Below, piece by piece: positions 16,580 to 25,225 of a DNA stretch of 64,000 nucleotides. The stretch comes from Pseudonocardia broussonetiae. Lineage in GTDB: Bacteria > Actinomycetota > Actinomycetes > Mycobacteriales > Pseudonocardiaceae. Location of the stretch: assembly GCF_013155125.1 (NCBI RefSeq), contig NZ_CP053564.1:7501-71500 (forward strand), in the 5' to 3' direction. Position 1 is the stretch's first letter. The number at the start of each line of letters is the position of its first letter. The notes under the pieces were generated by a model. It had not been told where the DNA came from, did not search any database, and worked only from the letters and a program-made list of their open reading frames with translations. The translations under genes and the position numbers were made by a program.

Positions 16580-17512
16580 ATGCGACCCGCAGTCACGCTG
16601 ACCGCCTACGGTGCGGCGCTCGTCCTGGTCACGGCCGGGGCGTTCGGCGTCGGATCCGCTGTCGGTCCCCCGGTCGCCGCGGCACCCGCCGCAGCGGCCC
16701 ACGGGGACGCTCACAGCGGCACCGTCGCGGAGGCACCGGGCCTGCCCGCCGGGCTGGCCCGCACCGAGCACGGCTACACGCTCGACCCGGCCGCCACCAC
16801 CCACACCGGTGGCCCGTTCGCGTTCCGGATCACCGGTCCCGACGGCGCCCCGGTCACCGCGTTCGACGTCGAGCACGAGAAGCGGATGCACCTGGTCGTG
16901 GTGCGCCGCGACGGCACCGGCTTCCGGCACGTCCACCCCGAGATGGCGGCCGACGGCACGTGGACCGTGCCGCTGGACCTGCCCGAGGGCGGCAGCTACC
17001 GCGCCTTCGCCGACTTCGCCCCCACCGGCGGCGAGCCCGTCACCCTGGGCGTCGATCTGGCGGTGCCGGGCACGTTCACGCCCGTCGAGCACGCGCCGAG
17101 TCGCACGGCGGAGGTCGACGGGTACACCGTCACCCTCGACGGCGAGCTCACGGCCGGGCAGGCGTCGCCCGTCACGCTCACCGTGACCCGCGACGGCGCG
17201 CCCGTCACCGACCTCGACCCCTACCTCGGCGCCTCCGGCCACCTCGTCGCGCTGCGCGGGGGCGACCTCGCCTACCTGCACGTGCACCCGTCGGACGGGC
17301 CGCCCGGGCCGGCGATCGGGTTCGTCGCCGAGGTGCCGAGCGACGCCGTCTACCGGCTGTTCCTGGATTTCTCCCACGGCGGGGTGGTGCGGACGGCGGA
17401 GTTCACCGTGCCGACGTCGGGGACCGCGGCTGGTCCCGTCGCCCCCGTCGCCCCTGTCGCTCCTGTCGATCCCGAACTGCTGCCGCACTCGCACGAGGAG
17501 GCACCCCGATGA
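16580..17512 (+). CDS. Secreted protein with two His-motif domains, copper-linked
   Basis: A 310-residue protein with a Sec signal or N-terminal anchor (about residues 8-35) and a His-rich mature start. Two related motifs recur: [18 protein letters not shown] near residue 96 and [18 protein letters not shown] near residue 230, each ending in H-x-H-P. This suggests a duplicated beta-sandwich that could bind metal outside the membrane. The C-terminal tail has repeats of PVA and a HSHEE end. The gene sits 2 bases after copZ and overlaps copA by 4, so a role in periplasm-side copper handling is inferred; no enzyme activity is indicated. Confidence 0.7.
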   Translation: MRPAVTLTAYGAALVLVTAGAFGVGSAVGPPVAAAPAAAAHGDAHSGTVAEAPGLPAGLARTEHGYTLDPAATTHTGGPFAFRITGPDGAPVTAFDVEHEKRMHLVVVRRDGTGFRHVHPEMAADGTWTVPLDLPEGGSYRAFADFAPTGGEPVTLGVDLAVPGTFTPVEHAPSRTAEVDGYTVTLDGELTAGQASPVTLTVTRDGAPVTDLDPYLGASGHLVALRGGDLAYLHVHPSDGPPGPAIGFVAEVPSDAVYRLFLDFSHGGVVRTAEFTVPTSGTAAGPVAPVAPVAPVDPELLPHSHEEAPR

Positions 17513-19704
17513 GCACGGCGCCCCCCGTCACCGAGATCGAGCTGGCGATCGGCGGCATGACCTGCGCGTCCTGCGCGAACCGCGTCGAGCGCAAGCTCAA
17601 CAAGCTCGACGGCGTCACCGCCAGCGTCAACTACGCCACCGAGAAGGCCCGGGTGCAGGCGCCCGGCGGCGTCGACCCGGCGGCGCTCGTCGCGCAGGTG
17701 GAGGCGGCCGGCTACACCGCCGTGCTGCCCGCCGACGACCCCGTGCCCGCCGAGGAGGCCGACCCGCTGCGCGAGCGGCTGATCACCTCGATCGTGCTGA
17801 CGGTGCCGGTCGTCGCGCTGTCGATGGTGCCGGCGTGGCAGTTCACGTACTGGCAGTGGATCGCGCTGGCGCTGTCCGGCCCGGTCGTCGTGTGGGCGGC
17901 GGCGCCGTTCCACCGCGCGGCCTGGACCAACCTGCGCCACGGCGCGGCCACGATGGACACGCTGGTGTCGATGGGCGTGCTGGCCGCGTTCGCGTGGTCG
18001 CTCTACGCCCTGCTCTGGGGCACCGCGGGCACGCCCGGGATGGTGCACCCCTTCGAGCTGACGATCGCCCCGAGCGACGGCGCCGGCAACATCTACCTCG
18101 AGGTCGCCACCGGCGTCACGACGTTCCTGCTGGCCGGGCGCTGGTTCGAGGCGCGGTCCAAACGGCAGGCCGGGGCGGCGCTGCGGGCGCTGCTGGAGCT
18201 GGGGGCGAAGGACGTCGCCGTGCTGCGCGACGGCCACGAGGTCCGGGTGCCGACCGACGCGCTGCGCGTCGGCGACCGGTTCGTCGTGCGTCCGGGCGAG
18301 AAGATCGCGACCGACGGGGTCGTCGAGGACGGCAGCTCCGCGGTCGACGTGTCGATGCTGACCGGCGAGCCGGTGCCGGTCGAGGTCGGGCCGGGCGACG
18401 CCGTCGTCGGGTCGTGCGTCAACTCCGGCGGGCGGCTCGTCGTGCGCGCCACCCGGGTCGGCGGCGACACCCAGCTCGCGCAGATGGCGAGGCTCGTCGA
18501 GGAGGCGCAGAGCGGGAAGGCGCAGGTGCAGCGCCTGGCCGACCGCGTGTCCGGGGTGTTCGTGCCGGTCGTCATCGCGCTGGCCGCGGCCACCCTGGGC
18601 TTCTGGCTCGGCACCGGCGCCGGCGCGGCGACGGCGTTCACCGCGGCGGTCGCGGTCCTGATCGTCGCCTGCCCCTGCGCGCTCGGGCTGGCCACGCCCA
18701 CGGCGCTGCTGGTCGGCACCGGGCGCGGCGCGCAGCTGGGCATCCTGATCAAGGGCCCGGAGGTGCTGGAGTCGACCCGCCGCGTCGACACCGTGGTGCT
18801 CGACAAGACCGGCACGGTCACGACCGGCCGGATGGCGCTGGTCGGCGTGCACGTCGCCGACGGGGTCGACGCCGACCTCGCGCTGCGCCTGGCCGGGGCG
18901 GTGGAGGCGGCGTCGGAGCACCCGGTCGCCGCGGCCGTCGTCGCGGGGGCGCGGGAGCGGGGGCCGCTGCCCGCGGTCGATGCGTTCGCGAACGTCGAGG
19001 GGCTGGGCGTGCGGGGCACCGTCGACGGCCGCGAGGTCGTGGTCGGGCGCCGCGCGCTCGTCGACGCGCCCCTGCCCGAGGTGCTGGAGACCGCGCTCGG
19101 GGACGGCCGCACCGCCGTCGTCGTCGCGGTGGACGGGGAGCCGTGGGCGGTGCTCGTCGTCGCCGACACGGTGAAGCCGACCTCGCGCGAGGCCGTCGCG
19201 CAGCTGCGCCGCCTCGGCCTGCGGCCGGTGCTGCTGACCGGCGACAACGCCACCACCGCGCACGCGGTCGCGGCGGAGGTCGGGATCGACGAGGTGATCG
19301 CCGAGGTGCTGCCGGCCGACAAGCTCGACGTCGTCAAGCGGCTGCAGGACGAGGGCCGGGTCGTCGCGATGGTGGGCGACGGCGTCAACGACGCGGCCGC
19401 GCTCGCCCAGGCCGACCTCGGCCTCGCGATGGGCACCGGCACCGACGTGGCGATCGAGGCCAGCGACCTCACCCTGGTCCGCGGCGACCTGCGGGCCGTG
19501 GGCGACGCCATCCGCCTCTCCCGCCGCACGCTGGGCACGATCAAGGGGAACCTGTTCTGGGCGTTCGCCTACAACGTGGCGGCCCTGCCCCTGGCGGCGT
19601 CCGGGCTGCTGAACCCGATGATCGCGGGGGCGGCGATGGCGTTCAGCTCGGTGTTCGTGGTGGCCAACAGCCTGCGGTTGCGGGGGTTCCGGGCGGCGGG
19701 GTGA
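17509..19704 (+). CDS. copA: CopA-type copper-exporting P1B ATPase
   Basis: A 731-residue Cu(I) exporter. It has one N-terminal HMA domain with [12 protein letters not shown] near residue 14, the actuator motif [11 protein letters not shown], the CPC membrane motif [15 protein letters not shown], the phosphorylated Asp in [19 protein letters not shown], and [16 protein letters not shown]. The final helices have YNVAALPLA and [15 protein letters not shown], the usual CopA ligand regions. ATG 17509 follows GAGGAGG and overlaps the preceding stop. It is the last gene of the copper island; the region after it is intergenic repeats. Confidence 0.95.
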   Translation: MSTAPPVTEIELAIGGMTCASCANRVERKLNKLDGVTASVNYATEKARVQAPGGVDPAALVAQVEAAGYTAVLPADDPVPAEEADPLRERLITSIVLTVPVVALSMVPAWQFTYWQWIALALSGPVVVWAAAPFHRAAWTNLRHGAATMDTLVSMGVLAAFAWSLYALLWGTAGTPGMVHPFELTIAPSDGAGNIYLEVATGVTTFLLAGRWFEARSKRQAGAALRALLELGAKDVAVLRDGHEVRVPTDALRVGDRFVVRPGEKIATDGVVEDGSSAVDVSMLTGEPVPVEVGPGDAVVGSCVNSGGRLVVRATRVGGDTQLAQMARLVEEAQSGKAQVQRLADRVSGVFVPVVIALAAATLGFWLGTGAGAATAFTAAVAVLIVACPCALGLATPTALLVGTGRGAQLGILIKGPEVLESTRRVDTVVLDKTGTVTTGRMALVGVHVADGVDADLALRLAGAVEAASEHPVAAAVVAGARERGPLPAVDAFANVEGLGVRGTVDGREVVVGRRALVDAPLPEVLETALGDGRTAVVVAVDGEPWAVLVVADTVKPTSREAVAQLRRLGLRPVLLTGDNATTAHAVAAEVGIDEVIAEVLPADKLDVVKRLQDEGRVVAMVGDGVNDAAALAQADLGLAMGTGTDVAIEASDLTLVRGDLRAVGDAIRLSRRTLGTIKGNLFWAFAYNVAALPLAASGLLNPMIAGAAMAFSSVFVVANSLRLRGFRAAG

Positions 19705-19728
19705 TGCGTCCGGCCGCTCACCCAGACC

Positions 19729-19765
19729 CGCGAGTCGGGGTCTCGTTGCGAGTGTGTCGGGGTGG
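19729..19765 (+). repeat. 22-bp repeat family, plus-orientation copy
   Basis: One good copy of the CGCGAGTCGGGGTCTCGTTG unit starts at 19729, followed by a degenerate second copy. It lies 25 bases after the copA stop and is the left end of a segment closed on the right by six inverted copies at 20994-21115. The 699-base gap 19705-20403 holds no gene; it contains this copy and three palindromic elements. Confidence 0.6.
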
Positions 19766-19851
19766 TGGTGCGGACCTGGTGGCACTGCGCCGACGGGGCC
19801 GTGCGCGGACGGGCGCCGGCCGTCCGGCTGCGCCGGGCCCTCACGATCCCC

Positions 19852-19894
19852 GTGATCGTCGGGAGTGCGCCCTGACGGCCCTCCCGACGATCAC
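19852..19894. repeat. Palindromic intergenic element, short form
   Basis: GTGATCGTCGGGAG at 19852-19865 is perfectly inverted at 19881-19894, leaving a 15-base loop. The arms match the ends of the longer elements at 20059 and 20251, so this is a shortened member of the same family. It could form a strong hairpin downstream of copA. Confidence 0.7.
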
Positions 19895-20058
19895 CACCCG
19901 GGTCCGGCCCCGCACCCGTCGCGTCACCCCCGGTCTGCTTCTCGTGTCCTGCGCACGACGAGAGGTGCGCAGGACGCCAGGAGGTGCGCAGGTCGCCGGG
20001 TCGGCGACGGGCGCCCGGCCGGCGCCGCCCTGGATCGGCGACGGCGTGCGGCGGGGCG

Positions 20059-20196
20059 GTGATCGCCGGGAGTGCGACGTCACCGTCTCCGGCGGGGCCG
20101 TGGTGGTGCGGTGTCGACGATCACCGGCGTGTGATCACCGGGACCGCGCCACCAGCGCCCTCGGCGCGACCGCCAGGGCGCACTCCCGATGATCAC
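20059..20196. repeat. Long palindromic intergenic element, copy 1
   Basis: A 138-bp imperfect palindrome made of two inverted units of roughly 68 bp. Both ends read inward as GTGATCnnCGGGAGTGCG, and internal blocks (GGTGGnGCGGT, GATCACCGG) also match between halves. It contains no reading frame of note. Confidence 0.65.
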
Positions 20197-20250
20197 TCGC
20201 TGGGGCGTCGGTCTCGGCGTCCCGCACCCCAGGCCGCCCACCGCCAGCCC

Positions 20251-20387
20251 GTGATCACCGGGAGTGTGACGTCACGGTCTCCGGCGGGGCCGTGATGATG
20301 CGGTCTCGACGATCACCGGCGCCTGATCACCAGGACCGCACCACACGGTCCCCGGAACGACCGCCACGTGACACTCCCGACGATCAC
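20251..20387. repeat. Long palindromic intergenic element, copy 2
   Basis: A 137-bp relative of the element at 20059-20196, starting GTGATCACCGGGAGTGTG and ending with CACTCCCGACGATCAC. The start-to-start distance from copy 1 is 192 bp. It ends 17 bases from the FKBP gene stop codon, so it may serve as terminator for that gene. Confidence 0.65.
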
Positions 20388-20403
20388 CGCTGGATAGAGC
20401 GCG

Positions 20404-20949
20404 TCAGCTGATCCCGACCAGGTCCACGACGAAGACGAGCGTGGCGCCGGCGGGGAGGCCGGGAGGCGGGTTGTCGCCGTAGGCCAGGTCCGGGGGCATC
20501 ACGATGACCCGCCGGCCGCCGGGCGCCATGCCCTCGATGCCCTGGGAGAAGCCCGGCACGACCCGGTCGAGCGGGAACTCGATCGGGTCGTCGCCGCGCG
20601 ACCAGGAGCTGTCGAAGACCGAGCCGTCCGACCAGAGCGTCCCGGTGTAGCGGACCTGCACCGTGTCGGCCAGCGTCGCCGCCGCGCCCTCACCGACGAC
20701 GACGTCCTCGGTGAGCAGCTCCGTCGGCGGGGCGCCGGTGCCGGGTCCGGCCTGGGTCGGGGCGGTGAGGTCCGTGGGCTCGCCGGTGAGGCCGGGGACG
20801 CCGCCCTCGGGCCCGGCGGGTGCGGCCGCGGTCGCGGCGGCCGACGGGGCGGCGGACGGGGACGTGGCGGTGGGGGCGGCGGTCTCGGCGGCGCCGCCGC
20901 AACCGGCGAGCGTCACGACGAGGAGTGCGGGGAGCAGGAGCCGTCTCAT
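20404..20949 (-). CDS. FKBP-type peptidyl-prolyl isomerase lipoprotein
   Basis: A 181-residue lipoprotein: signal peptide with lipobox LAGC (Cys17), a low-complexity Ala/Pro/Thr linker, then one FKBP domain from about residue 80. VQVRYTGTLWSDGSVFDSSW, VVPGFSQGIEGMAPGGRR and LAYGDNPPPGLPAGATLVF cover the conserved core. It should assist folding of exported proteins at the outer face of the membrane. The gene lies alone, flanked by the palindromic elements on its 3' side and the 22-bp array on its 5' side. Confidence 0.92.
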   Translation of the reverse strand: MRRLLLPALLVVTLAGCGGAAETAAPTATSPSAAPSAAATAAAPAGPEGGVPGLTGEPTDLTAPTQAGPGTGAPPTELLTEDVVVGEGAAATLADTVQVRYTGTLWSDGSVFDSSWSRGDDPIEFPLDRVVPGFSQGIEGMAPGGRRVIVMPPDLAYGDNPPPGLPAGATLVFVVDLVGIS

Positions 20950-20993
20950 CCGGCCAGCAGACCAGACACGGCGGTCGTCACCGCAGCCGGGCC

Positions 20994-21115
20994 CGACTCG
21001 CGCGCAGCCACACCGCGACTCGCGCGCATCGAGACCGCGACTCGCGCGCATCGAGACCCCGACTCGCGCGCAGCCACACCCCGACTCGCGCGCAGCAGGA
21101 CCGCGACTCGCGGGC
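20994..21115 (-). repeat. 22-bp tandem repeat array, six inverted-orientation copies
   Basis: CGACTCGCG begins at 20994, 21016, 21038, 21060, 21082 and 21104, an exact 22-bp period. The remaining bases of each unit vary between GCGCATCGAGACC and GCGCAGCCACACC types. There are no CRISPR-like unique spacers of usual length. The array fills the gap between the FKBP start and the asparaginase stop. Confidence 0.9.
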
Positions 21116-21118
21116 CGG

Positions 21119-22066
21119 TCACCGCAGGACCGCCCGCACCTCCCCCACCGGCTGTCCCCCACCCAGCACCGGACGGCGGCCCAGCGCCTCGGGGACGTCC
21201 GCACCCAGGGCGCGCAGGGCCTCGGACACCACCACCGGCAGCGGGCGGGCCGCACCGTCGAGCACCTTGACCGCCACCGCGCCCCCGTCGGGCAGCGCCG
21301 CCGCGAACACGCCCTCGGCCCCGTCCTTCGCCACCAGCCCGGGGACGCCGGCCATGAGGGCGCTGACGTCGCGGCCCAGCCCACCGACCCACTCCGGGTG
21401 CGCCGACATCGCCGCCGCCACCCGGTGCTCGGGCGTACCGGGCGCGGCGAGGACCAGCCGCGCGAACGCGTGCGCGAGGCCGGTGAGCGTGCACGAGTAC
21501 AGCGGGGCACCGCAGCCGTCGACGGTGACGTGCTCGGCCTCGTCGCCGGTGAGCTCCTGCACCGTCACACGGATCGCCTCCTGCAGCGGGTGCGCCGGGT
21601 CGCGGTAGCCGTCGACGGGCCAGCCCGCCCCGACGCAGGTCGCGATCATCGCGGCGTGCTTGCCCGAGCAGTTCTGCGCGAGCGACGACGGCCCGAACCC
21701 GTCGGCCCGCCAGGTCGCGCCGACGTCCTCACCGAGCGGGAAGGCGGGGGTGTTGGCCAGGTCGTCCTCGGTGCGGCCGGCGCCGGCCAGGATGCGGCGG
21801 ACCCCGTCGACGTGGCGCGGCTCGCCCGAGTGGCTGGCGCAGGCGAGGGCGAGGAGCTCGCCGTCGAGGTCGAGGCCGGTGCGCAGCATCGCGACGGCCT
21901 GCACGGGCTTGAGCGCGGACCGCGCGAAGACGGTGGCGTCGGGGTCGCCGCGGTGCAGCACGACCGCGCCGCCGCCGTCGAGGGCGACGAGGTGCCCGCG
22001 GTGCACCGACTCCACCGCTCCGCCGCGCACCACATGGGCCAGGGCCTGCGCCCGATCGTCGATCAC
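21119..22066 (-). CDS. Asparaginase II family protein (PF06089-like)
   Basis: A 315-residue protein of the actinobacterial/rhizobial Asparaginase_II family, distinct from the E. coli AnsA/AnsB fold. VVRGGAVESVHRGHLVALDG at the N-terminus, RSALKPVQAVAML near residue 45, HSGEPRH, QNCSGKHAAMIATC and DGCGAPLYSCTL are all family hallmarks. It should hydrolyse L-asparagine to aspartate and ammonia in the cytoplasm. GTG 22066 is preferred because the longer frame to 22147 overlaps the divergent YbaB gene. Confidence 0.85.
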   Translation of the reverse strand: MIDDRAQALAHVVRGGAVESVHRGHLVALDGGGAVVLHRGDPDATVFARSALKPVQAVAMLRTGLDLDGELLALACASHSGEPRHVDGVRRILAGAGRTEDDLANTPAFPLGEDVGATWRADGFGPSSLAQNCSGKHAAMIATCVGAGWPVDGYRDPAHPLQEAIRVTVQELTGDEAEHVTVDGCGAPLYSCTLTGLAHAFARLVLAAPGTPEHRVAAAMSAHPEWVGGLGRDVSALMAGVPGLVAKDGAEGVFAAALPDGGAVAVKVLDGAARPLPVVVSEALRALGADVPEALGRRPVLGGGQPVGEVRAVLR

Positions 22067-22145
22067 GGGCCGGGACGCTACGGGAGCGCGACGGATTCCT
22101 CCGAACGGCCACGGGGACGTGGCCGGCTCCGTACGGTCCGCGCCC

Positions 22146-22442
22146 ATGGACGGACGACAGTGGCTCGACGGCTACCAGCACCGCCTCGCGGACCTCACGT
22201 CCCGGGCCGACCGCGCGCGGGCCGCGATCGCCGGCGTCGAGGGCACGGCGGCCAGCGCGGACGGCGCGGTCACGGTCACCGTGGTGCCCGGCGGGGCGCT
22301 GCGCCGGCTCGTGCTCGCCGAACGCAGCGAGGGGCTCTCGCGCGTGCAGCTCGCGGCGCTGGTGGTCGAGACCGCCGCCCGGGCCAGGGCCGAGGCCGAC
22401 CGGCTGGTGGCCGAGGCGGTCGCGCCGCTGCTGGAGGCGTGA
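22146..22442 (+). CDS. YbaB/EbfC-like protein
   Basis: A 98-residue protein with the YbaB/EbfC pattern: an N-terminal helix, a central strand region VTVTVVPGGALRRLVLAER and a C-terminal helix rich in Ala/Arg. Classical YbaB proteins bind DNA as dimers, but in actinomycetes relatives commonly precede type VII secretion substrates. Its stop overlaps the next start, which supports the second context. Direct evidence of DNA binding cannot be read here. Confidence 0.7.
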   Translation: MDGRQWLDGYQHRLADLTSRADRARAAIAGVEGTAASADGAVTVTVVPGGALRRLVLAERSEGLSRVQLAALVVETAARARAEADRLVAEAVAPLLEA

Positions 22443-22735
22443 TGGACGGCTTCGCCTTCGCCGGCGTCGACGACCACATCGCCTGGGTCGACGAGCACGT
22501 CGCCGCCGCTCTGCACCGCGCCGCGCAGGCCGGGCGACCGCTGGACCGCGGCGCCTACGGGATCATCGGCACGGTCTTCGCCGACGCCGCGACGCGGGCG
22601 GCCGCCGATGCCTCCCGGGCCGTCGGCGAGCTCGCCGCGGCGGGCGCGAGCTTCGCCGACGGCCTGCGGGCCACCCAGGACGGCTACCGGCGCACCGAGG
22701 CGCAGAACCGCGGGCTGCTCGGCCGGCCGTCGTGA
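22442..22735 (+). CDS. EspC-like/type VII secretion-associated small protein
   Basis: A 97-residue Ala-rich helical protein with the pattern of ESX secretion-associated (EspC/DUF2580-like) proteins: two helices around a Gly-containing turn and a conserved GYRRTEAQN ending. Such proteins pair with a neighbouring WXG100 or LXG-like substrate. The start overlaps the YbaB stop by one base (TGATG) and its stop overlaps the next start, forming a coupled trio. Confidence 0.6.
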   Translation: MDGFAFAGVDDHIAWVDEHVAAALHRAAQAGRPLDRGAYGIIGTVFADAATRAAADASRAVGELAAAGASFADGLRATQDGYRRTEAQNRGLLGRPS

Positions 22736-23640
22736 CGAACCCCCTGATCGTCGAGCCCGAGAACGAGAACCAGGCGGCGTGGGACAGCGCCGAGGGCGCA
22801 GGCCTGTACTCGAGCACCGCCGACGTGGGCTCGGCGTGGGCCGCCGCCGACGGGGCGCAGATCATCGCCACCACCGTCGGGCTCGGTCTCGACGCACTCG
22901 GCACCCTGGCCGATCCGTTCGACGCCCTCGCGACGGCCGGGCTGGGCTGGCTGTTCGAGCACGTGGACTTCCTGCACGAGGTGCTGGACGCGCTGGCCGG
23001 TGACCCCACGCAGATCGCCGCGCAGGCCAGGACGTGGCACAACGTCGGGGAGGAGCTGCACCGCGTCGCCGTGGCCTACCGCGACGGCGCCGGCGCGGTC
23101 CCGGGATGGGACGGCGCGACGCGCGAGGCGTACGGGGGCGCGGTCGCGGACTTCACCGACCGGCTGCACCGGGCCGGCGACGACGCCGAAGCGCTGGCCG
23201 CGCTGATCCTGCAGACCGGCGCGATGGTCGGCACCACCCGCGCCCTGATCCGCGACCGGATCGCCGCCTTCGTCTGGTGGCTCGCGAAGCAGATCGTCGT
23301 CGCGGGCGTCTCCGCGTTCTTCACGTTCGGCGGCAGCGTCGCGTTCCTCGCCGGATGGGCCTACGGCGAGGCCGTCGCGCTCGGCGCGAGCCTCGCCCAC
23401 GACGTCTCCGAACTCCTCGGGGCCGTCGAGAACGCGGCGGGCACGGCCGGGCAGATCGCCGGTGCACTGCGCGTCACCGCCGCGCAGGCGCGGGTCGTGC
23501 TGCGGCCCGCGCACCGCAGTGTGCGGGAGACCGCCGACGACCTCGACGACATCCCGGCTGCCGAGGTCATCGAGCTGAGCAAGCAGCACACAGGCGTGCG
23601 GGCGAGCCAGGCGGGCTGGGAGGCCCCCGCCCCGTCCTGA
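22732..23640 (+). CDS. WXG100-like putative type VII secretion substrate with membrane segments
   Basis: A 302-residue helical protein. Residues about 93-160 resemble a WXG100 unit with Trp126-Asp-Gly128 in the turn between two helices (GAVPGWDGATREAY). This is followed by two hydrophobic segments at about 172-215. The remaining C-terminal 85 residues are mostly helical and show no toxin motif I recognise. GTG 22732 overlaps the previous stop. The trio looks like a type VII effector module, though no secretion machinery is in this window. It could instead be a membrane-anchored partner protein. Confidence 0.55.
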   Translation: MTNPLIVEPENENQAAWDSAEGAGLYSSTADVGSAWAAADGAQIIATTVGLGLDALGTLADPFDALATAGLGWLFEHVDFLHEVLDALAGDPTQIAAQARTWHNVGEELHRVAVAYRDGAGAVPGWDGATREAYGGAVADFTDRLHRAGDDAEALAALILQTGAMVGTTRALIRDRIAAFVWWLAKQIVVAGVSAFFTFGGSVAFLAGWAYGEAVALGASLAHDVSELLGAVENAAGTAGQIAGALRVTAAQARVVLRPAHRSVRETADDLDDIPAAEVIELSKQHTGVRASQAGWEAPAPS

Positions 23641-23665
23641 GCCGGTCACCGGGCAGGATGGCGGC

Positions 23666-24109
23666 ATGGCACAGGTGACGGCGACGGCCGAACGCGTGAT
23701 CGACGCCCCCGCGACCGACATCAGCGCGGCGCTCGCGGACTACGAGAAGGTCCGGCCGCAGATCCTGACCGACCGGTTCACGGAGTACCGGGTCGAGTCG
23801 GGCGGACAGGGCGCGGGCAGCCGGGTGCACTGGAAGCTCGCGGCCACCGAGAAGCGGGTGCGCGACCAGCTCGTCGACGTCGAGGCCCCCGACCACACCA
23901 CGCTCGTCGAGCGCGACGCCAACTCCAGCATGGTGACGACGTGGCGCGTGCGGTCGGAGGGCACGAACCGCAGCACCGTCACCGTCACCTCGACGTGGAA
24001 CGGTGCGGGCGGCATCGGCGGCTTCTTCGAGCGGCTGTTCGCGCCGAAGGGCCTCGCCCGCATCTACGACGGCGTGCTGGCCAACCTCGACGGCGCCGTG
24101 CGTGGCTGA
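23666..24109 (+). CDS. SRPBCC-family protein
   Basis: A 147-residue START/SRPBCC-fold protein (polyketide cyclase-like). It has ATAERVIDAPATDISAALAD at the N-terminus and a long C-terminal helix (FFERLFAPKGLARIYDGVL). Members bind hydrophobic ligands; no catalytic role can be assigned. It overlaps the following kinase gene by 8 bases. Confidence 0.75.
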   Translation: MAQVTATAERVIDAPATDISAALADYEKVRPQILTDRFTEYRVESGGQGAGSRVHWKLAATEKRVRDQLVDVEAPDHTTLVERDANSSMVTTWRVRSEGTNRSTVTVTSTWNGAGGIGGFFERLFAPKGLARIYDGVLANLDGAVRG

Positions 24110-25055
24110 CGGCATCGTCGCCGTCGCGGGCGAGGCGCTCGTCGACCTGGTGCCCGCCCCCGTCGGCGGGTACCTGGAGATCGCGCCCGGCGGCAGCCCG
24201 GCGAACGTCGCGGTCGGGCTCGCCCGGCTCGGCGTCCCCGCGCGGATGCTGGCCCGCCTGGCCGGCGACCCGCTCGGTGCCCGGATGCGCGCGCACCTCG
24301 CCGACAACGGCGTGCAGCTCGACCACGCGGTGCCGGCCGTCGAGCAGACGTCGATGGCGCTGGTCACCGTCGACGACGAGGGCGTGCCGAGCTACGACTT
24401 CCGCATCGCCGGCACGGCCGACTGGCAGTGGACCGAGGACGAGCTCGCGGACGCGCTCGACGGTCCCGTCGTCGCGGTGCACTCCGGGTCGCTCGCGCTG
24501 ACGACCGCTCCCGGCGACGGGCCGCTGCGCGCACTGCTCGCCCGGGCCGCGGCCACCGCGACCGTCAGCTACGACCCGAACTGCCGCCCGCTGCTGATGG
24601 GCGACCCGGCCGACGTCCTGCGCGGGGTGCACGCGCTGCTGGGCGTGGCCGACGTCGTCAAGGTCAGCTCGGAGGACCTCGAGTGGCTGGGGCTCTCGCC
24701 GGAGGCCGCGCTGGAGGACTGGCTCGCGCGCGGGCCGGCGCTCGTCGCGGTCACCCTGGGCGGCGACGGCGTGCTCGCCGGCACCGCGTCCGGCCTGCGC
24801 ACGCGGCGGCCGGGGGTGGCGGTCACGGTGGTCGACACCGTCGGCGCGGGCGACACGTTCTCCGCCGCGCTGCTCGCCGGGCTCCACGAGCGCGACCTGC
24901 TGGGGGCCGACCGGCGCGACGCTCTGCGCGCGCTCGACGCCGCACAGCTCGACGCCCTGCTCGACCTCGCCGCGCGGGCCGCGGCCATCACCTGCTCGCG
25001 GCGCGGGGCCGACCCGCCCACCGCCGACGAGCTGCGGGTCGCGACGGCGACCTGA
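24102..25055 (+). CDS. PfkB-family sugar kinase
   Basis: A 317-residue ribokinase-fold kinase. It starts with GEALVDLVP and GGSPANVAVGLARLG (PfkB signature 1) and has the anion-hole/catalytic motif VDTVGAGDTFSAALLAG near residue 245, with the base Asp in GAGD. Fructokinase-like specificity is most probable from the overall sequence, but ribose or other sugars are possible. The GTG start is within the SRPBCC stop region, and a hairpin at 25059-25105 follows the stop. Confidence 0.88.
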   Translation: MADGIVAVAGEALVDLVPAPVGGYLEIAPGGSPANVAVGLARLGVPARMLARLAGDPLGARMRAHLADNGVQLDHAVPAVEQTSMALVTVDDEGVPSYDFRIAGTADWQWTEDELADALDGPVVAVHSGSLALTTAPGDGPLRALLARAAATATVSYDPNCRPLLMGDPADVLRGVHALLGVADVVKVSSEDLEWLGLSPEAALEDWLARGPALVAVTLGGDGVLAGTASGLRTRRPGVAVTVVDTVGAGDTFSAALLAGLHERDLLGADRRDALRALDAAQLDALLDLAARAAAITCSRRGADPPTADELRVATAT

Positions 25056-25058
25056 CCC

Positions 25059-25105
25059 AGGGTGGGACGGCGACGCCCCAGATCCATTCGCCGCCGCCCC
25101 ACCCT
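25059..25105 (+). terminator. Hairpin terminator after the sugar kinase
   Basis: AGGGTGGG at 25059-25066 pairs with CCCACCCT at 25098-25105, continuing inward for about nine more pairs with two A-C mismatches and a 13-base loop. There is no T-tract, as is usual in actinomycetes. It begins 3 bases after the kinase stop codon. Confidence 0.65.
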
Positions 25106-25225
25106 CGGGTCTGCTTGCGACCCCGCAGGAATCATCGACCGCGCAGGGTGCCCGGCGCCAGTCCAGGCACCGGTTCGGGCGGCCCTCCATCGGGTCGGCG
25201 CGTCGCGTTGCGTCAGGATGCGGGG

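Noticed and set aside
17350..19785. An 811-codon minus-strand frame across copA.
   Set aside because: It is an Arg/Gly/Asp-rich antisense shadow of a P-type ATPase with every catalytic motif in place.
19705..20403. Small open frames in the gap after copA.
   Set aside because: They track the palindromic repeats, lack ribosome sites and read as low-complexity sequence.
20994..21115. The regular array looked at first like a CRISPR.
   Set aside because: Period is only 22 bp, the variable part is shared between units instead of unique, and no cas genes are present.
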